Source: an uncultured Bacteroidales bacterium
Lineage (GTDB): Bacteria > Bacteroidota > Bacteroidia > Bacteroidales > Muribaculaceae
Reading direction: 5' to 3'
Assembly (NCBI GenBank): GCA_902774055.1
Contig: CACYGX010000008.1
Span: 1 to 64,000 of the forward strand
DNA length: 64,000 nucleotides
Each line of letters opens with the position of its first letter. Position 1 is the first letter of the stretch. The notes under the pieces are model-generated. The model ran no database searches and was not told where the DNA came from. It saw only the letters and a list, made by a program, of their open reading frames with translations. This document shows, one piece after another, positions 15,541 through 23,784 of this stretch. The translations under genes and the position numbers were made by a program.

Positions 15541-15812
15541 GCTATCAAGTGAATGTAACCACCGAGGTTCAGAACGTGCTCAAAAAGTGGAAAAAATCAA
15601 ACCCACAACTGCTCAAGAAATTCCAAAAAATATTTCACGAACTTGTCGAGCATCCCACCACTGGAACAGGACACCCCGAGCCATTAAAAGGTGGCAAGGG
15701 GATTACTTATTCCAGACGTTTATCGGCTCACGACCGCATCATCTATGACATCTATGAAAACATCATAACAGTACTTGTCATCAAGGTTGAGGGCCATTAT
15801 AACGACAAATAG
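15537..15812 (+). CDS. YoeB/Txe family ribosome-dependent mRNA endonuclease toxin
   Basis: A 91-residue RelE-superfamily toxin. The signature HPTTGTGHPEPLKGGKGITYSRRLSAHDRIIYDI and the terminal VEGHY contain the expected catalytic set: a Glu at about 46, the Arg of SRRL, and the C-terminal His-Tyr. YoeB toxins cut mRNA in the ribosomal A site. The sequence is full length and appears functional. It is immediately downstream of, and overlapping, its antitoxin. Confidence 0.9.
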   Translation: MSYQVNVTTEVQNVLKKWKKSNPQLLKKFQKIFHELVEHPTTGTGHPEPLKGGKGITYSRRLSAHDRIIYDIYENIITVLVIKVEGHYNDK

Positions 15813-15984
15813 GCATCAAAATCAACCTCTGATTTATCTATAAAAAACGACGATTGGTCGCAGTTTTTGTCCAATAGGGCAGAAATGCGGCCTCTTACCG
15901 TTTTTGGGGGTTAAACTCGGCACATGAGTTGCAGTCTAAAAGACAAAGAAAAAACATTGTTGAACATTTTAAAACAACACAATT

Positions 15985-17532
15985 ATGAAAACTTCTGTTA
16001 CAAAAATGATGATGAGCTTCGCGCTCATGGGATGCCTGATCATCGGCGCATCCGACGCCTCGGCCCAGGGCCGCAGTCGTTCTCAGGGAGGCAGCACCAG
16101 CAGCAGAAGCCAGACGGCAGCTGTCTCACGTTCAAGCAACACCGTGGCTCCGGCGGCAACACGAAGCACAAGCACTAGCACCGTTAGCCGCAGCACGAGC
16201 GCTACGACACCACAAGTGACCCGTAGCACTACCTCGACGACGAGCCGCGCCACTACGACACCGCAGGTGACCCGTAGAACCAGCAGCGACCGCACCACTA
16301 CAACGACGAGTCGCAGCACTACGACACCTCAAGTGACCCGCAGCACCACTGGCAGCAGCGCAGTGACGCCCAGCACCTCGGGCCGCACGACTAGCACTAC
16401 GACGACCAGCCGCAGCACTACGACGCCTCAGGTGACCCGCAGCACCACTGGCAGCAGCGCAGTGACGCCCAGCACCTCGGGACGCACAACCAGCACCACT
16501 ACGACCAGCCGCAGCACTACGACGCCTCAGGTGACCCGTAGCACCACTGGCAGCAGCACGAGAACGGTGGCTCCCAGCACGTCAGGCCGCACGACCAGCA
16601 CCACTACGACGCAGGTCAGCAAGCCCTCGACGAGCCATCAGAGCACCACGACCACTATCAACAACGGCGGCACCGCTTCGAGCCGCGCGACCGGAGGCGC
16701 TTCGACCCGTGACAACGTGGGCAGCAAGGTGACCCGTAGCAATGACATGGGTTCACGCGCGGACACCGACATCAAGGGTCGCACCACCAGCCGCACCTCA
16801 CCTGACATCAGCGGCCACAATCGCGGTGACAAGGACGACAAGGGCAGCAGGCCTGGCGGCAACGGCAACGGCAGACACGACAACGACGGCAAGCCGGGCA
16901 ATGGCGGCAATCACGACAATGGCGGCAAGCCCGGTAGAGGCCACCAGGGAGGCTATGGAGGTTCGCACAATCACTACGACTATGCCAACCATCACTACCG
17001 CAACGAGTTCAGCTGGAACTATAGTCATCACAACTGGAGTCGCGCATGTCCTCCCCCCTCTCGTCCCTATCGTCCCGCTCCCATCGTATGGTATCGCCCT
17101 GTAATTCCCGTTGGCTGGTATCCCTACGCAGGTGCTCCCCTCATCGACAGGATCCTGGGCATGAACTTCGGAATGCTCTTTGACTTATCACTCGACTATC
17201 TGTACTACAACGGTTATGAGATCGACGGTTATGCCGACCACGTGATCTACCTGAGAAATGTGCGCCTGCTTAACTACCTCTGGGACGATGTCATGCTCTG
17301 CTACGATAGTCACAACCAACTGGTCAATGCACAGTTTGTATTCCTGAGCAGCAGCTACGGCCGCAACCACTTCAACAGGATTTACAATAGCCTGTGCCGG
17401 GTTTACGGTTATCCCTTCACCAACAGCGACGGAAGCTATAGCTGGTACGGTGGCAACAACACTGGCTGGGTTACCCTCTCGTCGCACCACAATCTGGGAC
17501 ACAGCTACACGACCCTGTCGATTGGCTACTAA
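15985..17532 (+). CDS. Exported Thr/Ser-rich repeat protein of unknown function
   Basis: A 515-residue protein with a signal peptide ending near SDASAQ (residue 28). Residues 30-225 are low-complexity Ser/Thr/Arg with a 33-residue repeat present about three times (core RSTTTPQVTRSTTGSS), encoded by a 99-bp DNA tandem repeat. Residues 250-330 are Gly/Asn/Asp-rich. The C-terminal 175 residues are a distinct aromatic-rich domain (PVIPVGWYPYAGAPLIDRIL onward) that I do not recognise. The repeat region could be a cell-wall-spanning or heavily O-glycosylated stalk; this is inference. A strong terminator follows at 17583-17618. Confidence 0.7.
   Translation: MKTSVTKMMMSFALMGCLIIGASDASAQGRSRSQGGSTSSRSQTAAVSRSSNTVAPAATRSTSTSTVSRSTSATTPQVTRSTTSTTSRATTTPQVTRRTSSDRTTTTTSRSTTTPQVTRSTTGSSAVTPSTSGRTTSTTTTSRSTTTPQVTRSTTGSSAVTPSTSGRTTSTTTTSRSTTTPQVTRSTTGSSTRTVAPSTSGRTTSTTTTQVSKPSTSHQSTTTTINNGGTASSRATGGASTRDNVGSKVTRSNDMGSRADTDIKGRTTSRTSPDISGHNRGDKDDKGSRPGGNGNGRHDNDGKPGNGGNHDNGGKPGRGHQGGYGGSHNHYDYANHHYRNEFSWNYSHHNWSRACPPPSRPYRPAPIVWYRPVIPVGWYPYAGAPLIDRILGMNFGMLFDLSLDYLYYNGYEIDGYADHVIYLRNVRLLNYLWDDVMLCYDSHNQLVNAQFVFLSSSYGRNHFNRIYNSLCRVYGYPFTNSDGSYSWYGGNNTGWVTLSSHHNLGHSYTTLSIGY
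16312..16608 (+). repeat. Three-copy 99-bp tandem repeat inside the Thr/Ser-rich gene
   Basis: Copies begin CGCAGCACTACGAC at 16312, 16411 and 16510. The period is a multiple of three, so copy-number change would alter stalk length without a frameshift. The third copy diverges at its end. Confidence 0.9.
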
Positions 17533-17582
17533 GAATAACTGACAACAACTTTTTTCATACGCACATACGATAATCTTTTTTT

Positions 17583-17632
17583 CGAGAGGCGGGCGCCCGA
17601 CTGGCAGCCCGCCTCTCGCATGTTTACACCCC
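17583..17632 (+). terminator. Strong GC-rich hairpin terminator (copy 1 of a repeated 47-bp sequence)
   Basis: CGAGAGGCGGGC (17583-17594) pairs perfectly with GCCCGCCTCTCG (17607-17618). The 47 bases from 17586 to 17632 are identical to 20260-20306, another intergenic terminator position. Confidence 0.8.
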
Positions 17633-17716
17633 CCTAAAACTTATGCCTCTGCTCCAAGGTTTGCAAAGCTACGCCTCTGCATTCGGCCTAATTGAATGAA
17701 AAAACTTGGACGGTTT

Positions 17717-17747
17717 TTTGCCGCATGCAATTAAAGCTGTAATTTTG
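17717..17747 (+). promoter_or_regulatory. Promoter of the YfhO family gene
   Basis: TTTG (17717-17720), a 19-bp gap and TAATTTTG (17740-17747) form a consensus Bacteroidetes promoter. The predicted leader is about 65 nt. Confidence 0.75.
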
Positions 17748-17818
17748 CAGAAATCAACTATAAACTTCTTGACTATTCACCTTAACTGTCAAGTGTTTAT
17801 ACAAGGAAAGTCCAAGTT

Positions 17819-20134
17819 ATGAAAAAATTGTGCATACTGATTGTGCTGATTACAATTGTCGGTATCCTACCGTCATTGTTACAATACGGATGCTTTGTGC
17901 TCGCAACCGACATGGCCGCTCAGGAAGTGCCTTTCATTATCGAGACCAAGAGGATGCTGATGAGTGGATACCCGTTTTGGAGTTGGAACCACTTTTTGGG
18001 CGACAACTTCATTGGGAGTTACTCTTTTTATACCCTCACCAGCCCCTTTGTATGGATCAACTGCCTCTTTCCTGACCAATGGATGCTATATGGCATCACT
18101 TTCACACTGATGCTCAAGATGCTCTGCACGGGGCTTGCCTGCTACTGCTTCCTGAGAAAGATGTCAGTCTCTACCGAATCGTCTATCATTGGCTCGCTGA
18201 TGTACACATTCTCGTCCTATGCCGTGAGCAATCTGTTCTATTACCATTTTCTTGAGCCGATGATTGTTTTCCCATTACTGCTGATGGCCATTGAGCGTTT
18301 TCTCAGGAGGGAGCCTTACGGTGGAGTGTGCTTGACCTTGGCATCGTTTCTCATGTTTTTTATCAATTTCTATTTCGCTGCATGCAGCATGATTGCCGCA
18401 TTCATCTATACGGTCTGCAGGATGTGTTCAAGAGAAATCCATGTTACGACAGGGCGAACCATCTATGGCATGTTGCTTGTGGGTCTAGGGCTGCTGTTAA
18501 GCAGTTTCATTCTGCTTCCCACTGTCATGCACATTGCGGGCAACCCGCGGCAGTCGCCAGACCTGAATCTAACGGCCACACATGCGGTCATCTGCATCGA
18601 GCGGCTTTACACGCTGTTCGAGCCCAAACTGATTGAGGGCACCAATACAGCCATTATGATGAACCACTTTTGCAGTAACGCAGCAAACGTTCCCGTGGTC
18701 GGCCTGTTGCTGGCAGGATTATATGCATGGCGACGTAAAGGATGGATCGGGGCCCTGGTTGCCGTGTCTGTGTTCCTCTACCTGACGCCCCTAAACGGCG
18801 TATTCTCGTTATTCACCAATCCTGAATATACCAGATGGGCCTATGCACTCACGCTGTTTATCATTTTGGCTAGCGTGAAGTTCGTCGATGAGGGACAGCC
18901 GTTGAAGATGCGACACTTCTGGATCTACACTGCCATCTGCTGCTTTGGCATCATGATCTCCTACGGTCTCGCCATGTACTACTACCACACAACCTTCGGC
19001 GTGCTGTACGACCCGTTGATGGTCAATCTCAATTTGATCATCAAGGCGCTGTTCCTGCTACAGATGTGTTTATTGTTTGCCTATGTGAAGCACAACACAC
19101 CATCCGTGTTGCTGAAGTGCGTAGTGCTGATGTCGTTGGTTTATTTCCCCGTCAGGGTAATGATGAACACCGACGTCATCAACAAGGACATATACCGCAC
19201 AACAGGATACAACAACATGCAGTTCTACCTGCTTGACAACCCCTTGCCCTATCATGAAGGTGACTTTGAATGGCGCACCGACTTCTTGTCATTGTACACA
19301 AATGTGACATTAACCAAGAACAGGCCTTCGGTTGCAATATTCAACTCCATACAAAACAAGAAGACATCCAAGTTGATCAAGGCCATCGGTAGTACTATCG
19401 GCACCAGCACGATAAAACCTAGAAAGAACATTGCATCATTTGATGCGCTAATGTCGGTCAAGGAGATTGTCGAGTATGACAACTACCTGCAATGGTGTGA
19501 TTCACTTAACAATCACATGCAGTGGATTGAGCCATCAAGAGCATCGTGCATGGGGAAAAAGCGCGTGAACAGTGGATACACCATCCACGACAACAAGTAT
19601 TATATCCCCATGGGCTTCACCTATGACAGTTACGTTCCCCAAAGCGAAATTGATTCTCTCATGGCAGCAGATCAACAAGCCGACATAACGCTACAACTGC
19701 TGGCAAACCTCGCCATTCCCGACTCGCTCTCCAATGTGGCAGGCACCGTCATGACGAGAGGCTCATTAAGTAACAACCTGTCGATAGACAGCATTGTGAC
19801 CGAGCGGCGCAAGAACGTATGCTCAAGTTTCTCGGGAAACACCCGTGGATTCAAGGCCACGGTCTCGTTGCCCAAGAAGAATTTGCTTTTCTTCAGTGTC
19901 GTGAGTGACGATGGTTTTACTGCCCGTGTGGACGGCACGCCGACCACTATTTATCCAGTCAATCTGGGACTGTCGGCCATCATGGTGGATCAGGGCAACC
20001 ACAAGATTGAATTCACGTATTTGCCTGCCGGATTTAGAGAGGGTTTGCTCTTGACGCTCGCGGGTGTATTGCTTACCTTGTTTGTACTCGTCATCGACAA
20101 GAGAACTTGTCGCAAGAACCGTCGGGGCTACTAA
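17819..20134 (+). CDS. YfhO family multi-pass membrane protein
   Basis: A 771-residue integral membrane protein with about a dozen hydrophobic segments in residues 1-430. A large extracytoplasmic domain follows (about 430-735), then a last transmembrane helix before the basic tail KRTCRKNRRGY. The opening block (DMAAQEVPFIIETKRMLMSG with PFWSWNHFLGDNFIG) is typical of YfhO proteins, GT-C-like enzymes tied to sugar modification of envelope polymers. The substrate here is unknown. It is monocistronic, between a consensus promoter and a terminator. Confidence 0.82.
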   Translation: MKKLCILIVLITIVGILPSLLQYGCFVLATDMAAQEVPFIIETKRMLMSGYPFWSWNHFLGDNFIGSYSFYTLTSPFVWINCLFPDQWMLYGITFTLMLKMLCTGLACYCFLRKMSVSTESSIIGSLMYTFSSYAVSNLFYYHFLEPMIVFPLLLMAIERFLRREPYGGVCLTLASFLMFFINFYFAACSMIAAFIYTVCRMCSREIHVTTGRTIYGMLLVGLGLLLSSFILLPTVMHIAGNPRQSPDLNLTATHAVICIERLYTLFEPKLIEGTNTAIMMNHFCSNAANVPVVGLLLAGLYAWRRKGWIGALVAVSVFLYLTPLNGVFSLFTNPEYTRWAYALTLFIILASVKFVDEGQPLKMRHFWIYTAICCFGIMISYGLAMYYYHTTFGVLYDPLMVNLNLIIKALFLLQMCLLFAYVKHNTPSVLLKCVVLMSLVYFPVRVMMNTDVINKDIYRTTGYNNMQFYLLDNPLPYHEGDFEWRTDFLSLYTNVTLTKNRPSVAIFNSIQNKKTSKLIKAIGSTIGTSTIKPRKNIASFDALMSVKEIVEYDNYLQWCDSLNNHMQWIEPSRASCMGKKRVNSGYTIHDNKYYIPMGFTYDSYVPQSEIDSLMAADQQADITLQLLANLAIPDSLSNVAGTVMTRGSLSNNLSIDSIVTERRKNVCSSFSGNTRGFKATVSLPKKNLLFFSVVSDDGFTARVDGTPTTIYPVNLGLSAIMVDQGNHKIEFTYLPAGFREGLLLTLAGVLLTLFVLVIDKRTCRKNRRGY

Positions 20135-20259
20135 GCACGGTACCGAAGGCCCAAAGCGGATGAAACCAACGTATAGAATTTAAAAAATCTCCCAAGAGCA
20201 CAATATCAGTCATCACGCCAAGTGCTCTTGTGCGTGATAACCTGATGATAATCTTCTGT

Positions 20260-20306
20260 GAGGCGGGCGCCCGACTGGCAGCCCGCCTCTCGCATGTTTA
20301 CACCCC
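20260..20306 (+). terminator. GC-rich hairpin terminator after the YfhO gene (copy 2 of the 47-bp sequence)
   Basis: GAGGCGGGC (20260-20268) pairs with GCCCGCCTC (20281-20289). It is identical over 47 bp to 17586-17632. Confidence 0.8.
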
Positions 20307-20406
20307 TAAAATGGCACAAAAAACAGCGTAATTATCACTATTAAAAATCATAGGGCGCACATTTAACAATTTTTCAAGACAATTTTACAAATATTAGAGT
20401 CAAATA

Positions 20407-20438
20407 TTTGCCCAAAACCCATAAACCGCATAACTTTG
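20407..20438 (+). promoter_or_regulatory. Upstream promoter of the TPR gene / candidate short RNA
   Basis: TTTG (20407-20410), a 20-bp gap and TAACTTTG (20431-20438) are a perfect consensus match. The expected transcript starts near 20445 and meets a terminator-like hairpin at 20480-20514. Confidence 0.75.
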
Positions 20439-20444
20439 CACCAA

Positions 20445-20514
20445 GTTTTTTCATAGGATTAGATTTTTAAGGTTTAAAGTGTATGGTTGTTGGGAAACAT
20501 CCATACATTTTTTT
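20445..20514 (+). ncRNA. Candidate ~70-nt leader or small RNA ending in a terminator hairpin
   Basis: Downstream of the consensus promoter, TGTATGG (20480-20486) pairs with CCATACA (20501-20507). An inner TGTT/AACA stem closes a GGGA loop, and seven T residues follow. A second possible promoter (TTTG 20512-20515, TACCTTTG 20533-20540) lies after it and before the TPR gene. The segment could be an attenuated leader or a free small RNA. No open frame lies inside. Confidence 0.5.
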
Positions 20515-20563
20515 GTTTTCAGCTTTTATGATTACCTTTGCCCGATAAAACTAACGACAACTC

Positions 20564-22243
20564 ATGAATAAGATGAAAAAACTATCGTGGATAACTGCCT
20601 TCATGGTGAGCTTCACGCTCAGCCTGGGCGCACAACAGCAGGGCATCGTCAGGACACTGGAACGCCCCGGGAAAGCTAGTGAGGGAATCACTGGTGTGAC
20701 AATCAGCGTGCTTGAGTACCCCAATGCCATCGTGAGCAAGAAGGGCGGCAAGTTTGCTTTTACTCTCGAGGGAAAACGCCAGGGTGACCCTTTCACGGTC
20801 TCCAGGGTGCAGAAAAAAGGCTATTCCCTCGTGGACAAGCAGCTGAAGGGAAGGCGGTTTGCCTACTCCTCATCGGTGCCGGTGGAAATCGTCATGATCG
20901 CTGACGCCCAACTCGAAAACGACAAGAAACGCATCGAGGACAAGGCCTATGACAAGGCTAAGAAAAACTACGACCAAAAAGTAGCAGCCCTCGAGAAGCA
21001 GTTGAAGCAAAAAACCATCAGCGAGAAGGAATACCGCGCCAAATACGAGGAATTGAATGCCAATTACAACAACTACGTCCAACTCATCGACCAGATGGCC
21101 GAGCGCTATGCCACTACCGACTACAAGGGCATGAGCGACATCAGCCGCGAGACGCAGGAGTGCATCGAAAACGCCGACCTTGAACGCGCCGACGAACTCA
21201 TCAACAGCAAGGGCAGCTTTGACAAGCGCGAAGAGGAACTGCTCAACAAACAGCAGCTCAAAGAGAAATCAGAGCAACTTTCCCAACAACTGGAGGAAGA
21301 CATCGAGCAAGAACTCGCCGACCTTGTCCACGACTACTACAACAAGTTCACCATCCACGCGTCCAACTACCAGAACGACTCGGCAGCCTACTATCTGGAA
21401 CGCATCGTGCGCCTCGACACCACCAATGTGGATATGCTAAAATATACCGCCTCGTTCATCGACCGCTACCTCATGGACTACCCACGGGCTTTGGGTTACT
21501 ATCAACGGGCATTGTTACACGCTCAGGAACAATATGGAATGGTCAGCAACCAAACCGGCTTTATCAGTGAATTCATCGGTCTGACCTATGACCACATGGG
21601 AGACATGGACAAGTCGCTAGAATGGCATCACAAGGCGCTGGACATCTATGAGCAATCCGAAGGGCTTGACAATCCTGATGCAGCCCTGGTCTATACTCAC
21701 ATCGGAAGAATTTACATCAGCAAAGACAGTCTCGAGAAGGCTCTGGAATACACCCTGAAAGGGCTCGATATCAGAAACCGCACCATCACCGACAAGGACG
21801 ATTTATATTTCTCACAGTCCTACAACAACCTGGGCGTCATTTACACCAGTATGGGCGACTACGAGAAAGCGATGGAATACCACATGAAGGCGCTCGAACA
21901 GCGCGAACGTGTGCTTGGCCCGAATGCTGACGGCACGGCCCTATCCTATTACAACATCGGCTTGCTTTATTACAAACTTGAGGATAATAGCAATTCTCTC
22001 ATCTACATTCAAAAAGCTCATGATGCCTATCAAGCCGTCTTTGGGCCAACACATCCCTACGTCATCAACACCTTGACTAGCATGGCTGGAATTTATTATG
22101 AGCAGGAGGAATTGGGAAAGGCTTTAGAATACTACAAGCAAGCTTTGGCGGCTTGTGAACAATTCTATGGTGTAGATCATTCCACTACCCAACAGTATAG
22201 AGATTTCATCGCCACGATAGAAGAGAAGATTAAGCAGCAATAG
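20564..22243 (+). CDS. Exported tetratricopeptide-repeat protein
   Basis: A 559-residue protein with a signal peptide (residues 1-25, ending SLGAQQQG). A short carboxypeptidase-regulatory-like beta region follows (about 30-100), then a long charged coiled coil (about 105-250). At least six kinesin-light-chain-type TPRs occupy 270-540, for example FSQSYNNLGVIYTSMGDYEK. Such proteins act as scaffolds in the periplasm, and the partner cannot be inferred. The start could also be the ATG at 20573. The next gene, RNase Z, begins 5 bp after the stop. Confidence 0.82.
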   Translation: MNKMKKLSWITAFMVSFTLSLGAQQQGIVRTLERPGKASEGITGVTISVLEYPNAIVSKKGGKFAFTLEGKRQGDPFTVSRVQKKGYSLVDKQLKGRRFAYSSSVPVEIVMIADAQLENDKKRIEDKAYDKAKKNYDQKVAALEKQLKQKTISEKEYRAKYEELNANYNNYVQLIDQMAERYATTDYKGMSDISRETQECIENADLERADELINSKGSFDKREEELLNKQQLKEKSEQLSQQLEEDIEQELADLVHDYYNKFTIHASNYQNDSAAYYLERIVRLDTTNVDMLKYTASFIDRYLMDYPRALGYYQRALLHAQEQYGMVSNQTGFISEFIGLTYDHMGDMDKSLEWHHKALDIYEQSEGLDNPDAALVYTHIGRIYISKDSLEKALEYTLKGLDIRNRTITDKDDLYFSQSYNNLGVIYTSMGDYEKAMEYHMKALEQRERVLGPNADGTALSYYNIGLLYYKLEDNSNSLIYIQKAHDAYQAVFGPTHPYVINTLTSMAGIYYEQEELGKALEYYKQALAACEQFYGVDHSTTQQYRDFIATIEEKIKQQ

Positions 22244-22248
22244 TCAGA

Positions 22249-23166
22249 ATGACACGGCTGGAACTGAACATACTGGGATGCGGAAGCGCGACGATGACGC
22301 CGCGCCACCAGCCGTCATGCCAGGTGCTTAACGTGCGCGACAACCTGATGATGATTGACTGCGGCGAGGGCGCCCAGCTGGCCGTGCGCCGCATGGGGCT
22401 GAAGCTGATGAGGCTCAACCACATTTTCATCAGCCACCTGCACGGCGACCACTGCTTCGGCCTGCCAGGCCTTGTCTCGACGATGGCGTTGCTCAACCGC
22501 ACCAACTCGTTGACGATCCACACCTTCAAGGACGGGGCCGAACTGTTCGGGCAGATGCTGGACTACTTTTGCCGCGAGCGCCCGTTTGAGGTGCGCTTCA
22601 ACATCATCGACACCCACAAGCGCGTCATCCACGAGGACGACGCCATGACGGTCACCACCTTCCCGCTCGTGCACCGCGTGCCAGCGGTGGGATTTCTATT
22701 TCGCGAGAAACCCAAGCTGCGCCACATCATCGGTGACGAGGTCAAGCGCCTGGGCGTGCCGCACTACGCCATGAACGCCCTGCGCCAGGGAGAGGATTGG
22801 GTGAGCCCCGAGGGCATTGTCATCCCCAACAGCCAACTGACGACCGAAGCCGACCCTTCGGTCAGTTACGCCTACTGCAGCGACACCAAGTTCTCCAAGC
22901 GCGTCATTAAATATGTTGAAGGCGTGGACTGGCTCTACCACGAGGCCACCTATGACGACAGCCTGAGGGTCAAGGCCCACAAGCGCTACCACAGCACCGC
23001 GCTGGAAGCCGCCACCGTCGCCCACGAGGCCGGCGTGAAGCAACTCATCCTGGGGCACTTCTCCAAGCGCTATCTTGACGAGACGCCCCTGCTCGACGAG
23101 GCCTGCAGCATCTTCCCCGCCACACGCCTGGCCAACGAAGGCATGACCATCGACCTCAACGTGTAA
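22249..23166 (+). CDS. rnz: Ribonuclease Z (tRNA 3'-processing endonuclease)
   Basis: A 305-residue metallo-beta-lactamase-fold nuclease that trims tRNA 3' ends. The metal-binding motif HLHGDH lies at residues 63-68. The N-terminal LGCGSATMTPRHQPS and the C-terminal HYHSTALEAATVA-like and LILGHFSKRY motifs are typical of the short-form enzyme. It is closely spaced with the upstream TPR gene. The 317 bp downstream before acpP contain no gene. Confidence 0.95.
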   Translation: MTRLELNILGCGSATMTPRHQPSCQVLNVRDNLMMIDCGEGAQLAVRRMGLKLMRLNHIFISHLHGDHCFGLPGLVSTMALLNRTNSLTIHTFKDGAELFGQMLDYFCRERPFEVRFNIIDTHKRVIHEDDAMTVTTFPLVHRVPAVGFLFREKPKLRHIIGDEVKRLGVPHYAMNALRQGEDWVSPEGIVIPNSQLTTEADPSVSYAYCSDTKFSKRVIKYVEGVDWLYHEATYDDSLRVKAHKRYHSTALEAATVAHEAGVKQLILGHFSKRYLDETPLLDEACSIFPATRLANEGMTIDLNV

Positions 23167-23483
23167 TTTTTTCTGTTGGGACGTTAAACCTTGTGGAAGG
23201 GGAATAGTCCAATGGGTGTTTTTGCTCCGGGAAGGCTTTTTGGCGGAAAAAAAGCACAAAGGGCAAAGGTTGAAGTTTTTTACATTTATTAACAGGCTAA
23301 CGAAGTAAAAACTTTAAAAATATGTTTAAAAAGATTGCGTTTTATTTCGTAAAAGCCTAAAAATCCCCAATGAGGCGCAAATTAAGTAAATTTTTCTTTA
23401 TTGTTTGAAGAAAAAGTATTTCCTTTGCAGTCGCAAAAAACGCGAGAACAACATTTTTACATAACAATTTAAATTTTACGACT
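23167..23483. other. Intergenic region before acpP
   Basis: No gene is seen. TTCCTTTG at 23420-23427 resembles a -7 element for acpP, in the context CCTTTGCAGTCG shared with the pfkA promoter, but the -33 element is weak. Confidence 0.4.
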
Positions 23484-23735
23484 ATGTCAGAAATTGAAGA
23501 AAGAGTAAAACAAATTATCGTTGACAAGTTAGGTGTTAGCGAGTCTGAGGTAACGCCCGAGGCTACTTTTAGCCAGGATCTGGGTGCTGATAGTCTTGAT
23601 ACCGTCGAGCTGATCATGGAATTTGAGAAGCAGTTCGACATCAAGATCCCCGATGACAAGTCTGAGACCATCCAAAACGTAGGCGACGCCATCAAAAAAC
23701 TCTTACAGGTGGATACCATGATTGGGCCCCCATGA
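23484..23735 (+). CDS. acpP: Acyl carrier protein
   Basis: An 83-residue acidic helical protein with the phosphopantetheine attachment motif [15 protein letters not shown] (Ser37). It carries growing acyl chains in type II fatty acid synthesis. The body matches the family, but the last residues (VDTMIGPP) are atypical because the coding end runs into a long hairpin (23707-23761). fabF and rnc follow, the classical acpP-fabF-rnc order. Confidence 0.97.
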   Translation: MSEIEERVKQIIVDKLGVSESEVTPEATFSQDLGADSLDTVELIMEFEKQFDIKIPDDKSETIQNVGDAIKKLLQVDTMIGPP

Positions 23736-23766
23736 CGGGGTGTTATTCATGGCATCCACCTTTTTA
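23707..23766 (+). promoter_or_regulatory. Hairpin overlapping the acpP stop codon (attenuator/terminator)
   Basis: AGGTGGAT (23707-23714) pairs with ATCCACCT (23754-23761). CCATGA (23716-23721) pairs with TCATGG (23747-23752), and CCCC (23727-23730) with GGGG (23737-23740). A T-run follows. The structure begins within acpP and ends 20 bp before fabF. It would lower fabF expression relative to acpP. Confidence 0.75.
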
Positions 23767-23784
23767 TAATCTTCCAACTACCAC

